Shown here in pieces: positions 45,893 through 54,603 of a stretch of DNA of 64,000 nt. This DNA is from Micavibrio sp. Its GTDB lineage: Bacteria; Pseudomonadota; Alphaproteobacteria; Micavibrionales; Micavibrionaceae. The number at the start of each line of letters is the position of its first letter. Position 1 is the stretch's first letter. The notes beneath the pieces were generated by a model. It saw only the letters and a list, made by a program, of their open reading frames with translations, did no database searches and was not told where the DNA came from. The stretch is from contig BQJE01000002.1 in NCBI GenBank assembly GCA_021604545.1, positions 1 to 64,000 on the forward strand. Reading direction: 5' to 3'. The position numbers and the translations under genes were made by a program.

Positions 45893-47251
45893 CTATTTCT
45901 TCTTCTCTGGCAGCCAGCGATCCATCACCGTCGAAGCAGCGAGATCTCCTGTGACATTTACAGTGGTGCGGCACATATCAAGGATACGGTCGACACCGAT
46001 GATTAGGGCAATAGCTTGCGCCGGCACGCCGATCCCAACCAGAATAGTAGCCAGCACAACAATACCGACGCCGGGCGTGGCGGGTGTACCAATTGAAGCG
46101 CCGACTGTGGTGAGCATTAAGATGGCGATTTCAGGTGTAGATAGGTCGATGCCGAAAACCTGACACAGGAACAGCGCGGCGACGGCTTGGTAAAGAGCTG
46201 TGCCATCCATATTGACGGTGGCACCTAGGGGTACGACGAAGCGGCTGACCTCGGGGCGTAGGCCCAGTTTTTCTTCAGCGGCTTGAATAGAAAACGGCAT
46301 GGTGGCAGCAGAGCTGGATGTGGAAAAGGCCAGGAGCTGCACTTCACGAATGCCTTTCATGAATTCACCGGGCGATTTTTTTGTGAAGAGGGCGATGATC
46401 GTCAGGTAAACCAGCATCATGCAGCCTAGGCCGGTTAACACGGTCGCTGCGTAAAAGCCAAGACTAATCAGAGCATCCAATCCGATACGTATCGTAATGT
46501 TACAGAGAAGCCCAAACACGGCGTAAGGGGCAATTACCATCGCCCAGCTAATAATCTTCATCGATAGCACCTGTCCAGCCACACATAGATCTTTGAACGG
46601 CTTGCCAGTGCCCGCCGGGATAGTAATTAGGGCAATGCCGACAAGAATGGAGGCAATGACGATTTGCAGCATGTTGCGCTCGACTTGCGCACGCGCCGGG
46701 TTGGTGGGGATAATATTGGCTATGCGTTGCGGGATGGTCAGATCTTCGAACGTATCGCCAGACAGGCGGTCACTGGCGGCGCCGGAGTTTAACACTTCCA
46801 GTGCCATGCCTTGATTGATCATATCACCAGGTCTAACGATCTGGACCAGAGTGACGCCAATGGTGATTGAAATGATGGTGGTGAGAATAAAATAAGGGAT
46901 TAGTCGTGATCCCATGCTTTTTAGAAAATCCATTGAGCCACTTTCGGCTATTCCGAGGATAATCGAGCAAACAATAAGCGGGATAATAACCATTTGAATC
47001 ATCCCTAAAAACAAGGTGCCTGGTAAGGACAGCCATTCTCCAACAGCAAAAGCTGTCTCTTTCGCCTCTATAATCGGACCCGCAGGTGAAAGGGCAAGAC
47101 CTGTAATAACGCCAAAAACCATACCAACCAGAATTTTTAGCCATAAACGTTGATCCATCATGAGTTGCGAGCTTTTAGAAAGGCTTTTTTCGCGGTTGCT
47201 CGGCTTATCTTTTTCTGACCTTTTTTTGTGGTCTTTGCCCTTATTGGTCAT
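45893..47251 (-). CDS. Dicarboxylate/amino acid:cation symporter (DAACS, GltP-like)
   Basis: 452 residues of the glutamate-transporter family. The serine-rich reentrant loop is visible in FSTSSSAATMPFS, and ATVNMDGTALYQ is the cation/substrate motif of helix 7. The first ~30 residues are a polar basic extension. It imports acidic amino acids or C4-dicarboxylates with H+ or Na+. Confidence 0.92.
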   Translation of the reverse strand: MTNKGKDHKKRSEKDKPSNREKSLSKSSQLMMDQRLWLKILVGMVFGVITGLALSPAGPIIEAKETAFAVGEWLSLPGTLFLGMIQMVIIPLIVCSIILGIAESGSMDFLKSMGSRLIPYFILTTIISITIGVTLVQIVRPGDMINQGMALEVLNSGAASDRLSGDTFEDLTIPQRIANIIPTNPARAQVERNMLQIVIASILVGIALITIPAGTGKPFKDLCVAGQVLSMKIISWAMVIAPYAVFGLLCNITIRIGLDALISLGFYAATVLTGLGCMMLVYLTIIALFTKKSPGEFMKGIREVQLLAFSTSSSAATMPFSIQAAEEKLGLRPEVSRFVVPLGATVNMDGTALYQAVAALFLCQVFGIDLSTPEIAILMLTTVGASIGTPATPGVGIVVLATILVGIGVPAQAIALIIGVDRILDMCRTTVNVTGDLAASTVMDRWLPEKKK

Positions 47252-47396
47252 GGCGGTTTTGCTCCATTTTCAGGTGATTCCGTACCACCATACAGGAAGT
47301 AGGTGACCAGCGGAATATTGCGTGCTAAAAACCTTTCGAAGGGTTTTGAATTTACATACGTATAAGCTATATCAACATCAAAACGGAGGAAACACT

Positions 47397-47732
47397 ATGC
47401 GTAAGATTTTAATGTTAACAGCTCTTGCTGTGGTTCTGGGTGTCCCCGCTGCTTTTGCGGAAGAGGGTTCTGATAAGGCACATAAGCGCGGCCATCACAA
47501 AGGCAAAATGTTTGAAAAGGCTGATACCGATGGAAATGGCTCTATTTCGAAGGCAGAATTCAGCGACTTCCACAACAAAATTTTTGACAAAATGGATGTC
47601 GATGGCGATGGCCAGATTACCCGCGAAGAGCAGAAAAAGCGTCGCGAAGAGTGGAAAGAAAAGAGGGGCGATCGTCGTGAAAAGCGTCAAGAGCGCCGTG
47701 AAGATCATAGTGAAGATAGCTCCGGCGAGTAA
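47397..47732 (+). CDS. Small exported EF-hand protein
   Basis: About 111 residues with a signal peptide ending at AFA. Two EF-hand loops, DTDGNGSISKAE and DVDGDGQITREE, are followed by a highly charged Lys/Arg/Glu tail. ATG 47397 has GGAGGA upstream. It lies just before an ECF sigma gene (23 bp) and is probably in the same operon, suggesting a periplasmic Ca2+ sensor or buffer. Confidence 0.82.
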   Translation: MRKILMLTALAVVLGVPAAFAEEGSDKAHKRGHHKGKMFEKADTDGNGSISKAEFSDFHNKIFDKMDVDGDGQITREEQKKRREEWKEKRGDRREKRQERREDHSEDSSGE

Positions 47733-47755
47733 GCCACAAAAGAGGCTATAAAAAT

Positions 47756-48352
47756 ATGTCTGATATCGATCAAGACGATGATGAAGGCCTGATGGCGCGT
47801 GTGAATACAGGCGACCACCAGGCTTTCTCATCTTTGGTTCGGCGCCACAGCGAGCGCTTTTATCATGTGGCCTACCGTATGTGTGGGCAGCAGGATGAGG
47901 CCGAGGATATTGTGCAGGAAGCTTTTTTAAAGCTTTGGCACAAGCCTGGAAGTTGGAATGCAGAGCGTGGTGCTAAATTTACGACATGGTTTTATCGGGT
48001 GGTGACCAATCAGGCACTGGATTTTGTGCGGAAGAAAAAACCACTGGCTGGCGGCGAGGCAATAGAACGTTTTGTCGATGAATCGCAGAACCAGGTGAAA
48101 AAGATGCAGGTGGCGCAGGAGCAGGACATTCTGGAAGAAGCTATTCAGAATTTGCCTGAACGCCAGAAGACGGCGCTGAATTTGTGCTTTTACGAAGAGC
48201 TGAGCAATAAGGAGGCCGCAGACATCATGGGTGTCGGGGTCAAGGCTTTGGAATCATTATTGATGCGCGCGAAAGCGGGCTTGCGTGATGAGCTGACACG
48301 TAGAAATTTTATCGGCTTAAACGAGGAAGGAGGAAATGTTGAGTATGGTTGA
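47756..48352 (+). CDS. ECF sigma factor (RpoE-like)
   Basis: 198 residues. Region 2: CGQQDEAEDIVQEAFLKLWHK and FTTWFYRVVTNQALDFVRKKK. Region 4: LPERQKTALNLCFYEELSNKEAADIMGV, followed by the helix that contacts DNA. The downstream gene overlaps by 17 bp and encodes a small membrane protein likely to act as its anti-sigma factor. Confidence 0.93.
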   Translation: MSDIDQDDDEGLMARVNTGDHQAFSSLVRRHSERFYHVAYRMCGQQDEAEDIVQEAFLKLWHKPGSWNAERGAKFTTWFYRVVTNQALDFVRKKKPLAGGEAIERFVDESQNQVKKMQVAQEQDILEEAIQNLPERQKTALNLCFYEELSNKEAADIMGVGVKALESLLMRAKAGLRDELTRRNFIGLNEEGGNVEYG

Positions 48353-48671
48353 AAGAAATATAGATGAGCTGGATACATTGTTAACGCAACGGGTTGCCCC
48401 GCCGCCGCCGCGCAGTAATTTGAGTGAGCGTATTATTGAAGCGTCGCTTCAGAGTAAACCCAAAAGACGGTCTGGCTTTATGCAGGGACTGGATGGTTTG
48501 GCAGATATGTTTGTGTTGCCCCGCCCCGCTTATGCGCTGGCAGCGGTGTTGTTTTTAGGGGTTGTTGGTGGTTTTTACTATCAGGTTCCCGTGCAGGATG
48601 CAGATGATACATACCTCGATGCCTATTTCCTTTATATGGACGATGTTGCAGCCGGAGAAGAGTGGTTGTGA
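48336..48671 (+). CDS. Small single-pass membrane protein, probable anti-sigma factor
   Basis: 111 residues. A cytoplasmic N-terminus (~1-62; IDELDTLLTQRVAPPPPRSNLSERIIEA) precedes one transmembrane helix (~65-83) and a short acidic periplasmic tail. Size, topology and overlap with the sigma gene fit a membrane anti-sigma factor, but no zinc-binding HxxxCxxC is present. The following gene overlaps through GTGA. Confidence 0.65.
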   Translation: MLSMVERNIDELDTLLTQRVAPPPPRSNLSERIIEASLQSKPKRRSGFMQGLDGLADMFVLPRPAYALAAVLFLGVVGGFYYQVPVQDADDTYLDAYFLYMDDVAAGEEWL

Positions 48672-49372
48672 CCAAAAACTCTGTTCGCGTTGCTTTTACG
48701 GTTTCAATACTTCTCAATCTTCTTCTGGTCGGGATAACTGGCGGTATGATGCTGCATCAGAAGCACAAGCCATGGCACGAGATTAAAGCCGAGATGAGCC
48801 CGGAAACGCAGCATTTGATGGCGCGGACCCTGCAAAAAAGCCGTCGTGATATGGGCGGAGAGATGAGAGAGATGCGCGCTGCTAAAAAGGCTTTGGCCAA
48901 AATTATGAGCGCAAAAGAATTTGATGCGGATGCGTACGAGCGGGCTATGAAAAGAATGTCTGCCGCACGGGCTAAGGTAGAAAAAGGCCGCACAAAGGCA
49001 ATGAAAGAACTAGCAACGCAATTGCCGCGTGAAGAACGCAAAAAACTGGCGGGGCGTTTTACCCGATCTCCTGGTAGGTATCCTGAAAAAAGAAAGATCG
49101 AGAAAGATTCAAATAAAATATGGCCACCACCCTTCAGGGAAACTGTTGCGAATGAACAGAAAAAGGCTGTGTCTGAGCCCACATTATTTGTGGGGCCGGA
49201 ATTAATAGTAGAGCCGCCTGCGCCAGAAAGAAAACCCGTTTATGGTCCGTTGGCAGAACAACCAGAGACGGATCCGTTGCCTGAGCCGGCGCAGAAAGAA
49301 AACCCAGAAGAAAAGTTTTTTAGCTTTGATTCTATAAAAGTGGAGCCGCCACCTGAGTCGCCCAACAATTAG
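48668..49372 (+). CDS. Periplasmic heavy-metal sensor / CpxP-Spy-like protein
   Basis: About 234 residues. The N-terminal membrane anchor (~5-28) is followed by a helical region (~30-120) with MSPETQHLMARTLQ and repeated Arg/Met-rich helices, as in the CnrX/CpxP-like LTXXQ group. The C-terminal ~110 residues are Pro- and Glu-rich. It starts with GTG overlapping the previous stop. Probably senses metal or misfolded proteins for the sigma factor upstream. Confidence 0.75.
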   Translation: MTKNSVRVAFTVSILLNLLLVGITGGMMLHQKHKPWHEIKAEMSPETQHLMARTLQKSRRDMGGEMREMRAAKKALAKIMSAKEFDADAYERAMKRMSAARAKVEKGRTKAMKELATQLPREERKKLAGRFTRSPGRYPEKRKIEKDSNKIWPPPFRETVANEQKKAVSEPTLFVGPELIVEPPAPERKPVYGPLAEQPETDPLPEPAQKENPEEKFFSFDSIKVEPPPESPNN

Positions 49373-49644
49373 AGTGTCGGTTTTTGTTCGAAGGTCGTCA
49401 TGCCTTCATTTTCACTATCTTCGATATCCATTTTTGTCACTTGTGCATGGGGCGGGCCGTTATGGCAGCTCTTGATTAGTTCTTCAACTTTTTCTGCTGG
49501 ACCATGAATGAGGGCTTCGACCGTGCCGTCCGATCGGTTGCGAACCCAGCCGGTTAGCCCTAGATTGGTTGCCGTTTCCACCGTCCAGCCGCGATACCAT
49601 ACGCCCTGAACTTTTCCGTGAATACGAATATGCTTAGTCGCCAT
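49369..49644 (-). CDS. acyP: Acylphosphatase
   Basis: 91 residues. KVQGVWYRGWT carries the catalytic Arg of the phosphate loop (GxVQGVxxR), and GWVRNRSDGTVEA carries the catalytic Asn. It hydrolyses carboxyl-phosphate bonds. Full length. It overlaps the upstream trhO gene by 11 bp and the convergent CpxP-like gene by 4 bp. Confidence 0.95.
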   Translation of the reverse strand: MATKHIRIHGKVQGVWYRGWTVETATNLGLTGWVRNRSDGTVEALIHGPAEKVEELIKSCHNGPPHAQVTKMDIEDSENEGMTTFEQKPTL

Positions 49645-50518
49645 GATTGTCGGTATAATGTTTGTGCCGCATGCGCAGGGCTTTGATACGCTCAGGGGTT
49701 AGGCCATCCGCACAATGTGGGCAGGAGACACCTTGTTCGTATAATTTATGCTGCGTTTCTTCGCGAGATAAGGGTTCGCGGCAACCATGGCAAATGGCCC
49801 AGGAACCTTGCTCTAATCCATGCGTTACAGATACGCGCTGATCGAAAATAAAACACTCGCCTTCCCACTGGCTTTGATCGGCGGGGATGGTTTCGAGGTA
49901 TTTTAAAATCCCACCCTTGAGGTGATAAACCTCTTCAAATCCATGAGCGAGCATATAGCTTGATGCCTTTTCGCAGCGAATTCCACCGGTGCAAAACATC
50001 GCTACTTTTTTGTGTTTGTCTGGGTCAAGGTTATCGGCGACGTAATCTTTAAAGTCAGTGAAGTTTTTGATGTCGGGATCGATGGCATTTTTAAAGATAC
50101 CAACTTTGGTTTCGTAATCATTGCGCGTGTCGATGACGGTAACGTCGGGATCAGCAATCAAATCATTCCAGTCCTGCACCTCTACATATTGACCAACCTG
50201 TTTATTAGGATCGGCTTCGGGTGCTTTCATTGTGATGATTTCTTTTTTGAGCCGGACTTTAAAGCGATTAAAAGGCTTTTTGTCACTGGCCGAGAATTTT
50301 AACTCTCCTTGCTTGATGCCGAGCTTGTCATCCAGAAAATTGATGGCTTTGTCCATGTTTTCGTCCGGGCCGCCGAAAGTACCGTTAATACCTTCCGGTG
50401 CCAGCAAAAGCGTGCCACAAACACCCATATCCGCGCAGAAATCTACGATTTCCTGGCGCAGGGCAGCCGTGTCGTCAATCGGCGTAAAACGATATAAAGC
50501 AGCGATTTTATAGGTCAT
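49634..50518 (-). CDS. trhO: tRNA uridine-34 5-hydroxylase (rhodanese-family TrhO)
   Basis: About 294 residues. An N-terminal acylphosphatase-like domain is followed by a rhodanese domain with DTRNDYE and active-site Cys in MFCTGGIRCEKA, then a C-terminal cysteine cluster (CHGC, CPHC). It forms ho5U34 in tRNA with oxygen. ATG 50518 is chosen because family members begin near this point; the upstream extension is atypical. Confidence 0.93.
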   Translation of the reverse strand: MTYKIAALYRFTPIDDTAALRQEIVDFCADMGVCGTLLLAPEGINGTFGGPDENMDKAINFLDDKLGIKQGELKFSASDKKPFNRFKVRLKKEIITMKAPEADPNKQVGQYVEVQDWNDLIADPDVTVIDTRNDYETKVGIFKNAIDPDIKNFTDFKDYVADNLDPDKHKKVAMFCTGGIRCEKASSYMLAHGFEEVYHLKGGILKYLETIPADQSQWEGECFIFDQRVSVTHGLEQGSWAICHGCREPLSREETQHKLYEQGVSCPHCADGLTPERIKALRMRHKHYTDNHGD

Positions 50519-50647
50519 GGGCTTTATATACGAAAGCAGAGCCAAATTTGCAAATCCAATAATATGTCTTTACCCCTTGAATTTCGTGGGCTTAGCGCTA
50601 TTCTTCCTCAAGATTACAAACGCAAGCCCCTTATAAGGAGAAAAACA

Positions 50648-51229
50648 ATGCTCGGTATTGGCGATCAAATTCCAGAATTTACAGTGACCGGCGTAAAGCC
50701 CGGCTTTAACGCTCATGAAGAAAACGGCGAGTCCGCTTTTGAGGACATCACGGAAAAGAGCTTTGAAGGCAAGTGGAAGGTTTTCTTTTTCTATCCGAAA
50801 GATTTCACCTTTATTTGCCCGACAGAAATTGCCGAATTTGCCAATCTGAATGCAGAGTTTGAGAAGCGCGGGTGCGTTGTTCTGGGCGGTAGTACCGATA
50901 ACGAATTTTGTAAGCTGGCCTGGCGCCGTGAGCATCCATTCCTGGACAAGCTGGGCCAGTGGAGCTTTGCCGATACAAACGGTAGCCTGGTTGACGGGCT
51001 TGGCGTGCGCGAGCAACAGGCCGGTGTGGCCCTGCGTGCGACGTTCATCGTTGATCCAGATAACATCATCCAGCATGTATCAGTGAATGGCCTGAGTGTT
51101 GGCCGCAATCCGCAGGAAACACTGCGCATTCTTGACGCCGCACAATCAGAAGGCCTGTGTGTTTGCAGCCGTCCGCTGGGTGGTGACACGATTGATGTGT
51201 CGGCTGAAGCGCAGAAGATTGCGGCTTAA
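50648..51229 (+). CDS. ahpC: AhpC-type peroxiredoxin
   Basis: 193 residues. Peroxidatic C57 lies in FTFICPTE, and C171 and C173 near the end (CVCSRPLGG). The three-Cys pattern resembles AhpC of the AhpD-dependent type. It reduces peroxides. AAGGAG at 50635-50640 sets the start at ATG 50648; the longer frame from 50564 lacks family sequence. No ahpF or ahpD is nearby. Confidence 0.94.
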   Translation: MLGIGDQIPEFTVTGVKPGFNAHEENGESAFEDITEKSFEGKWKVFFFYPKDFTFICPTEIAEFANLNAEFEKRGCVVLGGSTDNEFCKLAWRREHPFLDKLGQWSFADTNGSLVDGLGVREQQAGVALRATFIVDPDNIIQHVSVNGLSVGRNPQETLRILDAAQSEGLCVCSRPLGGDTIDVSAEAQKIAA

Positions 51230-51247
51230 AAGCTTCCAACATTCAGC

Positions 51248-51332
51248 CGTGGACCGCGTTATCCTTCGGTCTCGCCGTGCTCATGTACGAAACTGTACAT
51301 TCCGCGCGGCGATCCTCGGCTGCCTTGCCACG
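51248..51332. repeat. Fold-back element downstream of ahpC
   Basis: Nested inverted repeats: CGTGG/CCACG at the ends, TCGCCG (51272-51277) with CGGCGA (51307-51312), and ATGTAC with GTACAT around a GAAAC-containing loop. The centre is similar to the centre of the fold-back at 62691-62827. Non-coding. Confidence 0.55.
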
Positions 51333-51371
51333 ACTAAATGTTGTTTGCTTGGGATGGATGGGGTAGGAAAG

Positions 51372-51399
51372 AAAAAGGCGTCTTTAGGACGCCTTTTTT
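51372..51399 (+). terminator. Intrinsic terminator
   Basis: AAAAAGGCGTC, loop TTTAG, GACGCC and six T. It ends ahpC. Its second half plus T-run (51383-51399) is repeated at 52251-52267, at the end of the MscS gene. Confidence 0.85.
51383..51399. repeat. 17-bp direct repeat flanking the phosphatase gene, left
   Basis: TTTAGGACGCCTTTTTT, identical to 52251-52267. The two copies are in the same orientation and enclose the histidine-phosphatase gene and its promoter region. They look like a target-site or recombination duplication. Confidence 0.65.
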
Positions 51400-51478
51400 A
51401 TATCGGGTATTGACCACTAGAAAAAGCTTGTGCTACACAGGCAAGGTTAAGTTATGTAATACTGGAGTTTGAGTTGCT

Positions 51479-52255
51479 ATGTCTTCACTTTTATCGCTTT
51501 CAGAGCAAAAAACCGTATATTTGGTTCGCCATGGGATCACCATATATCCTACAGATGTAACTGTTGGTGGGAGTCTTGCTCCTAAATTCAAAGAAGTTCA
51601 GGCCGGTGGTTATGCCCCGCTATGTGAAGACGGCAGAGAGCAGGCTCGCAAAGCAGAAGCTATTATAAAGAGGCTTAAGCCAAGCTTTATTGCCCACACG
51701 GGTACGACAAGAACTGAACACACAGCAGAAATCATCAATCAATATATAAAAGTGCCCGTTTATGCGATTCCTGATTTGCGTGATCAGGATTGGGGCGATT
51801 GGACGAACATTCATAAGCAGGTAAGAGAGCAACTACTTGCCGAAGGTAAAAACCCACCGGGTGGTGAAACCAAGGAGCAGCTTAAGCACCGTATTATGAA
51901 TCTGGGTTGGCCTGAGTTTTTTTCTCACTGTTCCAGTAATCAAAGCCCCGGTTTGTTGGTTGGGCATGATACAGATTTCAAAGCCATTAAAGATGAATTG
52001 GGTATAGGTAACTTTAAACCCAAAAATGGTGAAGTTCTCGAACTGGTTTTTAAGCCGCATAATCCCGTTTTTCCAGTGGATTTAAGTAGGATGTGGCTAT
52101 ACAAAAGTACGTGGTCTCACGACAAGGGGGATTTGAAGGTTGGTGGGGAAGTAATTATGGTGCCGGGAACTGGCAAAGATTACCCCGAAGAGCCAGTTTA
52201 TACAGAGGAGAGTGGGAATTCTAAATATAATCAGGTATCCGAATTGAGTATTTAG
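51479..52255 (+). CDS. Histidine phosphatase superfamily protein
   Basis: 258 residues. The phospho-accepting His lies in VYLVRHGIT near residue 18. The second Arg/His region is TGTTRTEHTAEI, the acid follows in PDLRDQDWGDW, and the second catalytic His is in VGHDTD. Broad family of phosphatases and phosphoglycerate mutases; the exact substrate is unclear. The C-terminal ~60 residues are unusual. The gene sits as an 868-bp unit between two 17-bp direct repeats, suggesting insertion between ahpC and the MscS gene. Confidence 0.82.
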   Translation: MSSLLSLSEQKTVYLVRHGITIYPTDVTVGGSLAPKFKEVQAGGYAPLCEDGREQARKAEAIIKRLKPSFIAHTGTTRTEHTAEIINQYIKVPVYAIPDLRDQDWGDWTNIHKQVREQLLAEGKNPPGGETKEQLKHRIMNLGWPEFFSHCSSNQSPGLLVGHDTDFKAIKDELGIGNFKPKNGEVLELVFKPHNPVFPVDLSRMWLYKSTWSHDKGDLKVGGEVIMVPGTGKDYPEEPVYTEESGNSKYNQVSELSI

Positions 52256-52267
52256 GACGCCTTTTTT
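52251..52267. repeat. 17-bp direct repeat flanking the phosphatase gene, right
   Basis: TTTAGGACGCCTTTTTT, identical to 51383-51399. Here it also encodes, on the minus strand, the last residues and stop of the MscS protein. Confidence 0.65.
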
Positions 52268-53550
52268 TGTTCTGTAATAAGAACTTCGCGGTGGGGGTAT
52301 GGGATTTTGATGTTGTTTTCTTCAAATGTATCCCACAGTGCCAGCATCACCGCGCCGCGGATATTTGTCATGCCTTTTTCGGCATCCTTGATCCAGAACC
52401 GCAGCTTAAAGTTCAACGAGCTATCGGCAAATTCTGCCAGATGACAAACCGGTGCCGGATCTTCACAGATGCGTTCATCTGCCTTCTCAGCGGCCTTTGC
52501 CGCCATAGCGTTAATCTCATGCGGATTGTGACCGTAATCGACGCCAAACTTAACTTCAACACGAATAAGCGTGTTGCCGTGTGACCAGTTGACAACTTTT
52601 TGCGTAATGAAATCTTCGTTCGGAATGAGGAAAGATTTATTATCGCGGGTGACGACTTCGGTATAGCGGGCGCCCATATGTTGGACCCAGCCGAACGTGC
52701 CGCCTTCCATTTCGAGCACATCGCCGGGAACGATCGATTTGTCGAGCAGGAGCAGCATGCCACTGAACAGGTTTGAGATGCCTTTTTGTAGGCCAAAACC
52801 GACACCAAGGCCGACCGCGCCACCAAAGACCGCAAAGAGAGATAAATCAATGCCGGCGCTGGTGACGCCAATCAGAAGGGCAAAGACAATTAAAGTGATG
52901 CGAATGACTTTGGAAATCAGAACCTGTGAGGATCGCTTCATGCCTTTGGCCTGTAGGACTTTTCTCTCGGCAAAAGTTGAGACAAAAATTGCCATATAAA
53001 GCAGGAAGAACAGCAGGAAAATACTTTTAAACACAGCCAGTAATGAAAGGCGTGATTCCCCGAGATTGATGCCAATCGAATCCAAAGCCGCCGAGGTTTC
53101 ATCCAAAACGCCGAATATACTGAGGGCGGCTATGGCCAGAATAGAAAAGGCAAAGAAGTTGCGGGCAAATTTGTTTTGCACAAATTGTAGAGCCATGCGG
53201 ATAACAATCCAGGCCAGCAGCAGTTTTGTGATCGCTGTGGTTAGGCCCACCTCCATACCGAACAGGGTGGAGCTGGCAATCTGTGTGGCAAAAAAGATAA
53301 GGGTCAGGGCTGTAATTGGCAGGATCAGTCGGCGCAGATTGTTGCTGACCCTTTTGGCCTGCATCGGCATATTGGCTTTTTCAATGGCGTCGGCCAGACG
53401 TTTATTGCTGGTATGGGATACAATAACGGCGATACCGAATGAAATGGCAATAATGGCGATCTGGTATAGTGTGTTTTCTGTCCAGAAGACCCCGCCACAC
53501 CAATCGACAAGATTTTCCCAAAAGGCAGCTATGTCAAAGTTCTCGAGCAT
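52252..53550 (-). CDS. MscS-family mechanosensitive ion channel
   Basis: 432 residues with about five transmembrane helices, one more pair than E. coli MscS. The pore and beta domain are recognisable in GFGLQKGISNLFSGM, DKSIVPGDVLEM and FLIPNEDFITQKVVNWS. It releases solutes on hypo-osmotic shock. The end overlaps the convergent phosphatase gene by 4 bp. Confidence 0.92.
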   Translation of the reverse strand: MLENFDIAAFWENLVDWCGGVFWTENTLYQIAIIAISFGIAVIVSHTSNKRLADAIEKANMPMQAKRVSNNLRRLILPITALTLIFFATQIASSTLFGMEVGLTTAITKLLLAWIVIRMALQFVQNKFARNFFAFSILAIAALSIFGVLDETSAALDSIGINLGESRLSLLAVFKSIFLLFFLLYMAIFVSTFAERKVLQAKGMKRSSQVLISKVIRITLIVFALLIGVTSAGIDLSLFAVFGGAVGLGVGFGLQKGISNLFSGMLLLLDKSIVPGDVLEMEGGTFGWVQHMGARYTEVVTRDNKSFLIPNEDFITQKVVNWSHGNTLIRVEVKFGVDYGHNPHEINAMAAKAAEKADERICEDPAPVCHLAEFADSSLNFKLRFWIKDAEKGMTNIRGAVMLALWDTFEENNIKIPYPHREVLITEQKKAS

Positions 53551-53599
53551 GAATCGTACTTTAGGGGATAATCAGATAAATGAAAATGACTATATAAAC

Positions 53600-53625
53600 A
53601 AACCCCCGCATTAATGCGGGGGTTT
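53600..53625. terminator. Perfect palindromic terminator
   Basis: AAACCCCCGCATTAATGCGG continues to a full 26-nt palindrome with A/T-rich flanks. It lies just downstream of the TetR gene (minus strand) and upstream of the MscS gene, so it can stop tetR transcription before MscS. Confidence 0.85.
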
Positions 53626-53650
53626 TATAAGGGACGGGTATTGTTTCTCT

Positions 53651-54271
53651 TTAGGCAGCTCTTAAAAGCTTAATGGCTTCAAACGGGTAGTTCTTCTGGA
53701 AGTCGCCGTTGAAGTCATAAGGGTGCGCCATCAGGCGGAAGAAGATCGGACCGCACAGCATATCGATAGCCATCTTGGTGTTCAGGTCTTTCCTGAACTC
53801 ATCTTTCTTTTTGCCTTCTTCGATGCTGTATTCAATGGCATCGATCAGTGGTGACAGGAAGTTATTTTCAAAAATCTTCTGAGATTTTTCACTAGCCTGC
53901 GCTTCGCTGAAAAGTTGGGCGATTGTTGTGCCGTTATGGCTGTGCAAGAGCTTGATCAGTTTTTCAAGCTGCATAACGATAGCTTCCGAATCATTGGCAG
54001 GTGTCTGCATTGGTGTCTGCATGCCAGGCTGGTTGATCAGCGCATCCATGACAACGGCTGTTTTGTTTGGCCACCAGCGATAAATTGTTGTTTTGCCAAC
54101 CTTGGCTTTTTTGGCGATCGCCTCAATACTGAGTTCCTGCACGGACATATGAAGAAGAAGTTTATTCGTAGAGTTTAAAATTGCTTTGCGTGACTTTTCG
54201 CTACGGGGCCGTCCTTTTTTCGCGAGTTCTTTTTTGGCGTCAATTTTCTTCGCCGTTGCAGTGCGTATCAT
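53651..54271 (-). CDS. TetR-family transcriptional regulator
   Basis: 206 residues. A basic N-terminal arm precedes the helix-turn-helix LSIEAIAKKAKVGKTTIYRWW (residues ~47-67). The C-terminal ligand-binding region resembles TetR_C_11-type repressors. The divergent neighbour is a RimK-like gene 332 bp away, so self-control or control of that gene is possible. The ligand is unknown. Confidence 0.9.
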   Translation of the reverse strand: MIRTATAKKIDAKKELAKKGRPRSEKSRKAILNSTNKLLLHMSVQELSIEAIAKKAKVGKTTIYRWWPNKTAVVMDALINQPGMQTPMQTPANDSEAIVMQLEKLIKLLHSHNGTTIAQLFSEAQASEKSQKIFENNFLSPLIDAIEYSIEEGKKKDEFRKDLNTKMAIDMLCGPIFFRLMAHPYDFNGDFQKNYPFEAIKLLRAA

Positions 54272-54603
54272 GGCTCTCTCCTTTTAAAACTATTCGTTGC
54301 GTATTGAGGAGGTGACATTGGGCGATTTCGATTCGGAAATCAAGGGTCTTTTCAAAATAATTCTTCTGTATTTTAATAATTTTCAAAGAATTGTTGTGGT
54401 AAAATGAGGGTAGCATTGGGTTTTTCGGCTGGAGTTTTTCTCGGCTAAACAAGGCGGGGCATTGCCCCTTTTACAACGTAAGCAGCGCATGCCTATAGGT
54501 GTGTGCTTTTTCTTTTTTGACGGGAAAATAAAACTATGACATAACTCCCTACCCTTTTTAAAAGGGGCGGGCAGGTTTTATAAGAAAAAAGAAAAGGGGT
54601 TTT
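54272..54603. other. Divergent intergenic region, tetR / RimK-like
   Basis: 332 bp, AT-rich. A weak inverted repeat AATTCTT (54359-54365) / AAGAATT (54386-54392) could be a TetR operator half-site pair. A CCCTTTT/AAAAGGG hairpin lies at 54552-54566. No RNA gene or ORF is convincing here. Confidence 0.4.
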
